From: DASZIT01 sp963770635
Lineage (GTDB): Bacteria; Actinomycetota; Acidimicrobiia; Acidimicrobiales; RAAP-2
DNA length: 64,000 nt
NCBI GenBank assembly: GCA_963770635.1
Contig: CAVYQI010000004.1
Location: forward strand, 248,001-312,000
Direction of reading: 5' to 3'
Shown: positions 59,132 to 64,000 of the stretch, piece by piece
How positions within the stretch are numbered: the first letter of the stretch is position 1
Layout of the letters: every line of letters begins with the position of its first letter
Translations under genes and position numbers: made by a program
Notes under the pieces: model-generated
Database searches by the model: none
The model's input: the letters and a program-made list of their open reading frames with translations, nothing else
What the model was told of the DNA's origin: nothing

Positions 59132-59881
59132 ATGGCATTGCTGACGGGAGACCCGCTGGTAAACCGGCTCGGAGACCCACTTCGAGTCCTGGTCCTCGGA
59201 GCCTCGAGTGGAATCGGGGCCAGCACGGCCAAGGCCTTGGTCGACGCCGGTGCGCAGGTGGTGGGCGCCGCCCGCCGGGAAACGCGAGTGGCGGAGCTCG
59301 AAGGGGTGATGGCGGCGGCCTGTGACGTCAGTCTTCCCGCAGACTGCGATCGGGTGGTGGCCGCCGCAGTCGAGAGATTGGGAGGCCTCGACGCCCTGGT
59401 GTACGCGGCCGGCGTCACCTGGATCACCCCGCTGGACTCCACCGGACCCGATCGCTGGTCAGAGATATTCGGCACCAACCTGTTCGGGGCGGCCATGGTC
59501 ACCCGGGCGGCGGTGCCCCATCTCCTCTCGGATACCAGCGACAGCCGAGCCGTCTATCTGACCTCCGACTCGGTGGAGATGCCGTACCCGGGATTGGTGG
59601 CTTACGGAGCCTCCAAGGCCGCGCTCCGGGCGTACTGCCAGGGCCTGGCCGGCGAGTTCGCCGGCCTCCGGGTCACCGAGATCATGGTCGGGCCGACCAT
59701 CGACACCGAGATGGGGGATCGTTTTGACGAGACCGTCGTCGGTTGGCTGGCCCGGTGGACCCATGAGGGGTACATCCGGTTCGGGTACCAGCTGTCGGCC
59801 GATGTCGCTGCGGTGATCGTGGACACCCTCCGGAGCAAAGAGCCCGAAAGTCGGGTCACCGCCGCCGCGGAGCTCACATGA
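59132..59881 (+). CDS. Short-chain dehydrogenase/reductase
   Basis: A classical SDR of 249 residues. The nucleotide loop is RVLVLGASSGIGASTAKALV, the acidic CDVSLPADCDRV segment follows, then ALVYAAGVTW (NNAG equivalent), AVYLTSDSVEMPYPG with the catalytic Ser, and the catalytic pair in YGASKAALRAYCQGLAGEF (YxxxK). ATG 59132 has GAGGGGAG 5 nt upstream. Its stop overlaps the next SDR by 4 nt. The C-terminal part (GYQLSADVAAVIVDTLRS) is typical of SDRs of unknown substrate. Residues before 59132 in the same frame show no conservation. Confidence 0.88.
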   Translation: MALLTGDPLVNRLGDPLRVLVLGASSGIGASTAKALVDAGAQVVGAARRETRVAELEGVMAAACDVSLPADCDRVVAAAVERLGGLDALVYAAGVTWITPLDSTGPDRWSEIFGTNLFGAAMVTRAAVPHLLSDTSDSRAVYLTSDSVEMPYPGLVAYGASKAALRAYCQGLAGEFAGLRVTEIMVGPTIDTEMGDRFDETVVGWLARWTHEGYIRFGYQLSADVAAVIVDTLRSKEPESRVTAAAELT

Positions 59882-60678
59882 GTGGAGCTGTCGTCGTCAC
59901 CGGCGCCGGCGGCATCGGACTGGCGTGTGCCCGCCGGCTGGGGGCGGCTCACCAACTCGTCCTCGCGGAAGCGGACCCGGGTCGCCTCGAATCGGTGCTG
60001 CCGACGCTCCGAGACGAGGGGTACGACGTCCATGGTCATCAGACCGACGTCAGCGATGCCGGGTCGATCCAAAGCTTGGCCGAGTTCGTCGCCGATCGCG
60101 GTCCGGTGGCCACCGTGGTCCATACCGCCGGGCTCTCGCCCACCATGGCCTCCGGCCAGCGCATCCTGGCTGTCAATCTCCGAGGAACCGCGCTGTTGAT
60201 CGATGCGTTCGAACAACTGGCGAGCCCGGGTACGGTCGGCGTGTTCATCGCCAGCATGGCCGGCCATCTCTGGCCGCCGGACAGCGATCGCGACCGGTCG
60301 GTGGCCACTGCCGGCGCCGCCGACATCATTGATGCCACCGGGCTCCCCGCCGATGTGGACCCGGCGACCGCCTACGGGGTGTCCAAACGTGGGGTGATGA
60401 CCCGAGTGGTAGCGGCCGCACCCGCCTGGGGCCGCAAGGGAGCCCGTATTGTGTCCGTCAGCCCGGGAATGATCGCGACGGGGATGGGCCACCAGGAGAG
60501 CGCGGCGCAGCCGGCGATGGCGCAGATGTTACGAGACAGCCCGGTCCCGAGGCTCGGAACTCCCTCCGAGATCGCCGAAGCGGTGGCCTGGCTGGCGGGA
60601 CCGAGCGCCTCGTTCGTGACCGGAACCGACCTTCTGGTCGACGGAGGGGTGGTGGCGGCGATGAGCGGTTGGGCGTAA
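59878..60678 (+). CDS. Short-chain dehydrogenase/reductase
   Basis: A second SDR, 266 residues, coupled by ATGA to the first. It has VVVTGAGGIGLACARRLGAA (nucleotide loop), HQTDVSDAGSIQSLAEFVAD, VVHTAGLSPTMASGQRIL, SMAGHLWPP with the catalytic Ser, YGVSKRGVMTRVVAAAPAWG (YxxxK) and GPSASFVTGTDLLVDGGVVA. An extra loop (about 140-160) separates the Ser and Tyr, as in 3-alpha-hydroxysteroid-type SDRs. Substrate unknown. Tandem SDRs suggest two steps on a hydrophobic alcohol or ketone. Confidence 0.88.
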   Translation: MSGAVVVTGAGGIGLACARRLGAAHQLVLAEADPGRLESVLPTLRDEGYDVHGHQTDVSDAGSIQSLAEFVADRGPVATVVHTAGLSPTMASGQRILAVNLRGTALLIDAFEQLASPGTVGVFIASMAGHLWPPDSDRDRSVATAGAADIIDATGLPADVDPATAYGVSKRGVMTRVVAAAPAWGRKGARIVSVSPGMIATGMGHQESAAQPAMAQMLRDSPVPRLGTPSEIAEAVAWLAGPSASFVTGTDLLVDGGVVAAMSGWA

Positions 60679-60795
60679 CCCGTCGACCGTGGGTTTGCCA
60701 CTACCGGATTCGGCGGTTACGGCGATAGCTGCTAGACAAGTTCAACTCGCAATCGCCCTGGCAGAAGCGACAACGTGGGTCAGCAGGAGGTCCCG

Positions 60796-60852
60796 ATGGA
60801 AGAAGAACTGATCATCGTTCGAACGACTCGCAGAAGGGATGTTCGCCGATGA
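60796..60852 (+). CDS. 18-residue leader peptide, translationally coupled to the esterase
   Basis: ATG 60796 follows a perfect AGGAGG (60785-60790) by 5 nt and encodes MEEELIIVRTTRRRDVRR. It stops at TGA 60850-60852, which overlaps the ATG of the next gene (ATGA). The esterase itself has only GAAGGGA at a distance, so ribosomes may reach it by re-initiation. The acidic start and Arg-rich end are unusual. I know no family. It may be a leader peptide or simply a coupling device. Confidence 0.5.
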   Translation: MEEELIIVRTTRRRDVRR

Positions 60853-61778
60853 CCACAACTCCGCTGGATCCAGAGCTCGCCCATCTGGCCGACCTCGACG
60901 TCGGGTTCGGCGGGGACACCTTTGACGTCGCCGGCATTCGCACCGGCATCCGGGACCTGATCCAACCGCCCCCTCCCCTCGAAGGTGTGGTGGCTGATCG
61001 GCGCCTCATCCGACCCTCTCCCCCGCTGGCGGTCGAGGTATTTTCGCCGGAGACCGCGGGTCCGCACCCGTGCCTTCTCTGGCTTCATGGCGGTGGGTAC
61101 GTGATCGGGTCGGCGAGCCTGGACGCGATTCGGCTCCAGACCTGGGCAAAGCGGTTCGATTGCATCACGGTTTCCGCCGAGTACCGGCTGGCACCGGAGG
61201 ATCCCTTCCCCGCCGCCCACGACGACGCCATGTGGGCGCTTGGTTGGCTGGTCGAACAGGCCGGCGAACTGGGAATCGACCCGGGACGGATCGTGGTGGC
61301 CGGGGCCAGCGCCGGCGGGGGGCTGGCCGCCGGAGTGGCGTTGGCGGCCCGGGACCGGGGCATACCCCTTGCCGGCCAATTGCTGTTCTATCCAATGATC
61401 GACGACCGCCAACAGACCGCCTCGAGCCAGTGGGAGGCACCGGTGTGGCCGCCGAAGGCAAACATGTTCGGCTGGCGCGCCTACCTCGGGGACCGCTACG
61501 GCGGGGACGTCCCGCCCTATGCCGCACCGGCCCGGGCGACCGATCTCCGGGGTCTGCCTCGATCACTGCTCATCGTCGGCGGGGCCGACGGCTTCTTCGA
61601 CGAGACCGTCTCCTACGCGTCGAAACTGGCCCATGCCGGGGTCCCCACCGATCTGCGGACCTACGCCGGCGCTCCCCACGGCTTCGATCTGATGGCGCCG
61701 GATGCGAGCGCCACCCGGGAGGCGATACGCGACGCGGAGATCTGGCTGGCGAATATCTTCACCGGACCTCGGAGTTGA
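60849..61778 (+). CDS. Alpha/beta hydrolase, hormone-sensitive-lipase-type esterase
   Basis: A 309-residue carboxylesterase of the HSL (family IV) group. The oxyanion hole is LLWLHGGGYVIGSASLDAIR; the nucleophile Ser is in VVAGASAGGGLAAGVALAAR; the Asp is expected in LLIVGGADGFFDETV and the His is in YAGAPHGFDLMAPDASA. VSAEYRLAPEDPFPAAHDDA is the family's conserved loop. It probably hydrolyses short acyl esters. It is preceded by a coupled 18-residue ORF and followed by an aldo/keto reductase 30 nt downstream. Confidence 0.92.
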   Translation: MTTTPLDPELAHLADLDVGFGGDTFDVAGIRTGIRDLIQPPPPLEGVVADRRLIRPSPPLAVEVFSPETAGPHPCLLWLHGGGYVIGSASLDAIRLQTWAKRFDCITVSAEYRLAPEDPFPAAHDDAMWALGWLVEQAGELGIDPGRIVVAGASAGGGLAAGVALAARDRGIPLAGQLLFYPMIDDRQQTASSQWEAPVWPPKANMFGWRAYLGDRYGGDVPPYAAPARATDLRGLPRSLLIVGGADGFFDETVSYASKLAHAGVPTDLRTYAGAPHGFDLMAPDASATREAIRDAEIWLANIFTGPRS

Positions 61779-61808
61779 CCGTCCCTCACTCCTCGTAGAA
61801 CGGCACCG

Positions 61809-62721
61809 ATGATGGCTGTCTTGGGATTGGGCCTCGCCGCGCTGGGAAGGCCCGCGTATCTGACCATTGATCATGGGGCGGCGATCGGTTCTGACCGCTC
61901 GATCGAAGCCCTCCACCGGCACAGCGATCAGGTCTGCGATGCCGCCTGGGCGGGTGGGATCCGGTGGTTCGATGCGGCTCGCTCCTATGGACGGGCCGAG
62001 GGAATTCCTGGGCGAATGGTTGACCCGACGAGCAGTGGAGCCCGGGGAGGTCACGGTATCCTCCAAGTGGGGATACACCTATACCGCCGACTGGAAGCTG
62101 GATGCCGAGATCCAGGAGGTCAAGGATCACTCCGCCGCCGCCCTCGCCCGCCAATGGCCGGAAACCAACGCGCGACTCGGCCCGTGGCTCCGCCTCTACC
62201 AGATCCACTCCGCCACCCTGGAGTCCGGGGTTCTCGATGATGTCGCGGTGCATCGCCAACTGGCCGGGCTCGGTGTGCCCATCGGGCTCAGCTTGAGCGG
62301 TCCGCGCCAGGCCGACACCCTCGGCAAGGCGCTGACCGTCGAGGTCGACGGCACCCTCTTGTTCTCCGCGGTGCAGGCCACCTGGAACCTCCTGGAGACC
62401 TCGGTGGGCCCGGCCCTGGCGGAGGCCCACGCGGCGGGCTGGACCGTGATCGTGAAGGAGGCCCTGGCCAATGGGCGTCTCGCCGTACCCGGTCCGATGA
62501 CCGCCAGCCTCGGTGAACGCCCCGACGTGACCGCCCTGGGGGTGGCGTTGGCCCAGCCCTGGGCCGACGTCGTGCTCTCGGGGGCGGCCACCGTTGCTCA
62601 ACTGGGTTCGAATCTCCAGGCACTCGAGGTCACCACCCCGGTCGACCCGGATCGACTGGCTTCCCTGGCTGGTGACCCACAGACCTACTGGGACCAACGG
62701 GCGGCGATGCCGTGGACGTGA
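61809..62721 (+). CDS. Aldo/keto reductase (one frameshift)
   Basis: A TIM-barrel NADPH-dependent oxidoreductase of about 303 residues. It starts MAVLGLGLAALGRPAYLTI with an in-line upstream ATG (61809), shows AGGIRWFDAARSYGRAE (Asp and Tyr of the AKR tetrad) and continues in another frame with FLGEWLTRRAVEPGEVTVSS, KWGYTYTADWKLDAEI, LRLYQIHSATLESGVLDD (His) and VVLSGAATVAQLGSNLQAL. Removing one G from GCCGAGGGAATTCC near 62003 joins the halves as SYGRAEEFLGEWL. It is close to L-fucose/D-arabinose-dehydrogenase-like AKRs. Substrate unknown. Confidence 0.88.
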
Positions 62722-62731
62722 GGATCGGGTT

Positions 62732-62745
62732 GCCGCGGCTGCGGC
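62732..62745. terminator. Short hairpin between convergent genes
   Basis: GCCGC-GGCT-GCGGC, a 5-bp stem and 4-nt loop, in the 32-nt gap between the aldo/keto reductase and the thioredoxin gene. Confidence 0.35.
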
Positions 62746-62753
62746 GCGCATGC

Positions 62754-63203
62754 TCAGTTCGACGGGACGGGCGGCAGCGCCTGTTCCAGCCAGGCCCGAA
62801 GTTGGTGTTCGGGAGCCGCACCGGTCTGACGGGCAAGCACCTCGTCGCCCCGCATGACCAGGAGGGTAGGGATGGCCTGGATGCCGAAGCGGGCCGACAC
62901 CTGGGGGGCGTCGTCGGCGTTGACCTTCACCAGCTTGATCCGGCCGGCCATCTCCGCGGCCAGGTGCTCGAGTGCCGGGCTGACCATCCGACACGGGCCG
63001 CACCAGGGTGCCCAGATATCCACCAGCACCGGAATCACCGACGCGGTGACGACTTCACCGAACGTATCGTCCCCGGCCTCCCCGATCCACGGGAGCGGGG
63101 ACTTGCACTTCGCACACCGGGGTATGCCGCTCGCCGCCGACGGCACCTGGTTTTTGGTCCCGCAGCTTTCACACCGCACTACCTTGGACCCGCTTGACGC
63201 CAT
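62754..63203 (-). CDS. trxC: Thioredoxin with N-terminal zinc finger (Trx2 type)
   Basis: A 149-residue Trx2-like protein. The N-terminal 35 residues hold two CxxC pairs (VRCESCGTKNQ and RCAKCKSPLPW) that should bind zinc. The thioredoxin fold follows with the active site in VDIWAPWCGPCRMVSPALEH, a cis-Pro in IQAIPTLLVMRG and the ending LRAWLEQAL. ATG 63203 is chosen because the 24 upstream in-frame residues are Arg-rich and not conserved. It reduces disulfides, probably under oxidative stress. Confidence 0.94.
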   Translation of the reverse strand: MASSGSKVVRCESCGTKNQVPSAASGIPRCAKCKSPLPWIGEAGDDTFGEVVTASVIPVLVDIWAPWCGPCRMVSPALEHLAAEMAGRIKLVKVNADDAPQVSARFGIQAIPTLLVMRGDEVLARQTGAAPEHQLRAWLEQALPPVPSN

Positions 63204-63234
63204 GCCGGCCCCTCCTCCTCGCCGGGTCTGTCGT

Positions 63235-63702
63235 TCACGACGAGGATGCCGCTGGTGGTTCGGCCTCGTCACCACCCAAGGCGGTCGTGAGCCCCTCCAG
63301 GTCGCTCACCGTCACGGTGAGCGCCGAGTGACCGCTCCGTCGAAGTGGCGATGGCACTTTTTCGGCAAAGTGGATGCAGACGCCTCCGTCGTGGTTGGTT
63401 CCGAAGCTCAGCCCGTCGTCGACCATTGATCCCCGAACACCGAATGCCGTCCACCAACGGTAGTTCCGGGTGATATGCGCGCCGGTAATGTTCGCGACCG
63501 GCGTGGCCAGCTTGAAAAATCCGAACGTCGCCACCATGGAGCCGTCATCGGTGAGCGTGACGCCGTCCTTACCGGGTCGGAGCCCGAACGGCACCAGAAC
63601 CGGCAGGTACCGCTTGTCAATCGCGTAACCAAAATGTTGTGCCACCATCCACCGATCCGTTTGTTCGTACCCATGGAACGAGTACACGAGTGCTCGCTCC
63701 AC
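63235..63702 (-). CDS. Conserved hypothetical protein, 155 residues
   Basis: A soluble protein with no known function. It shows HFGYAIDKRYLPVLVPFGLR, GVTLTDDGSMVATFGFFKLA, TPVANITGAHITRNYRWWTA, GLSFGTNHDGGVCIHFAEKV and ALTVTVSDLEGLTTALGG. The same alternation of 'R-P-G-V...TLTD...ATFG' and 'NGDGGVCI-F' blocks occurs in many mycobacterial and other actinobacterial hypothetical proteins of this length. Mostly beta-strand by eye; no signal peptide or membrane segment. It is 31 nt upstream of the trxC start on the same strand. The start could also be the Met at residue 19. Confidence 0.75.
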   Translation of the reverse strand: MERALVYSFHGYEQTDRWMVAQHFGYAIDKRYLPVLVPFGLRPGKDGVTLTDDGSMVATFGFFKLATPVANITGAHITRNYRWWTAFGVRGSMVDDGLSFGTNHDGGVCIHFAEKVPSPLRRSGHSALTVTVSDLEGLTTALGGDEAEPPAASSS

Positions 63703-63773
63703 CCCTTCCTACCCGATGACCGCCAGTTTGATCCGCTCCGAACCGCGGCGACGACTGGTACGGCCGATGATGG

Positions 63774-64000
63774 CTAGCTGGCCGGGACCGTCCTGGCCCC
63801 CAGCAGTCGGGCCGAGGCCTGCCCCAGCTGGAGGGACCGTCGATCTTCGAGTCCGTAGGTGTCCGGCCCGCCGTCGACGAACCAGGTCGACCCGCTTCCG
63901 GCCAGGCGCGGCTCCACCCCGGTGGCGTCGGCGAACGCCTGGCGCCAGAGGGCGAGTCGTGGTTCGGCCAACAGCGCCGGCGCCTCGAGATCGTTGCCGG
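63774..64000 (-). CDS. ispE: 4-diphosphocytidyl-2-C-methyl-D-erythritol kinase, C-terminal part
   Basis: GHMP-family kinase of the MEP isoprenoid pathway, cut by the window edge. The 75 residues seen include GNDLEAPALLAEPRLALWRQ, which holds the IspE NDLE motif, and VEPRLAGSGSTWFVDGG, matching the GSGSTxF loop that closes the phosphate site. The frame is open to the window end. The C-terminal tail (LQLGQASARLLGARTVPAS) is unremarkable. Confidence 0.88.
   Translation of the reverse strand, partial: GNDLEAPALLAEPRLALWRQAFADATGVEPRLAGSGSTWFVDGGPDTYGLEDRRSLQLGQASARLLGARTVPAS

Overview
This 64 kb window is high-GC DNA from an actinobacterium, probably of the class Acidimicrobiia or a close relative; the class-level call is an inference. 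It rests on the actinobacterial gene order glmU-prs-rplY-pth-mfd-surA-mazG-eno-ftsB-DUF501-ppx, a 32-residue bS22-type ribosomal protein, an MprAB-like two-component pair, Streptomyces-style PHO-box direct repeats, and several genes whose start codon lies 6 to 10 nt after a -10 element (short-leader or leaderless mRNAs). No prophage, CRISPR array, insertion sequence or rRNA operon was seen.

Layout. 1-4.5 kb: end of a membrane protein and three cell-surface polysaccharide genes, one a two-domain GT2 glycosyltransferase. 4.5-21.9 kb (minus strand): the core cluster above, interrupted by a fused ABC transporter and an HNH endonuclease of the 13E12/DUF222 type; the GlmU has lost the end of its acetyltransferase domain. 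22-28.7 kb (plus): a four-gene acyl-CoA carboxylase / AtuA / acyl-CoA dehydrogenase operon. 28.7-33.1 kb: typA, tRNA-Gln, mprAB-like genes and bS22. 33.2-53.3 kb: a metabolic island with two PNPOx-like flavoproteins, rpiA, a quinone oxidoreductase, phosphoketolase, two GH65 disaccharide phosphorylases around a beta-phosphoglucomutase, an acetyl-CoA hydrolase/transferase, pyruvate:ferredoxin oxidoreductase with its own NAD(P)H module, and a GAPDH. 53.4-64 kb: a D-threonine-aldolase-like enzyme, a PHO-box-flanked phosphate transporter and phoU, ftsH, two SDRs, an esterase, an aldo/keto reductase, thioredoxin, a conserved hypothetical and the end of ispE.

How the genes may work together. The 34-53 kb island can be read as a route for burning stored disaccharide without oxygen: phosphorolysis by GH65 to beta-glucose-1-phosphate, isomerisation by beta-PGM, pentose-phosphate conversion (RpiA), cleavage by phosphoketolase, lower glycolysis (GAPDH), pyruvate oxidation by POR with ferredoxin re-oxidised onto NAD(P), and CoA transfer or hydrolysis at acetyl-CoA. 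Two PNPOx-like genes inside it carry a DosR/DevR-like box at exactly the same distance from the start codon, each followed by a -10 hexamer at the same place. Mycobacterial relatives of several of these genes belong to the hypoxia (DosR) regulon. This is the most interesting system in the window.

Assembly quality. At least a dozen genes, including essential ones (prs, mfd), are broken by single-base gains or losses, many of them in short G/C runs. Adjacent frames restore complete conserved proteins, so most breaks look like sequence errors rather than decay.
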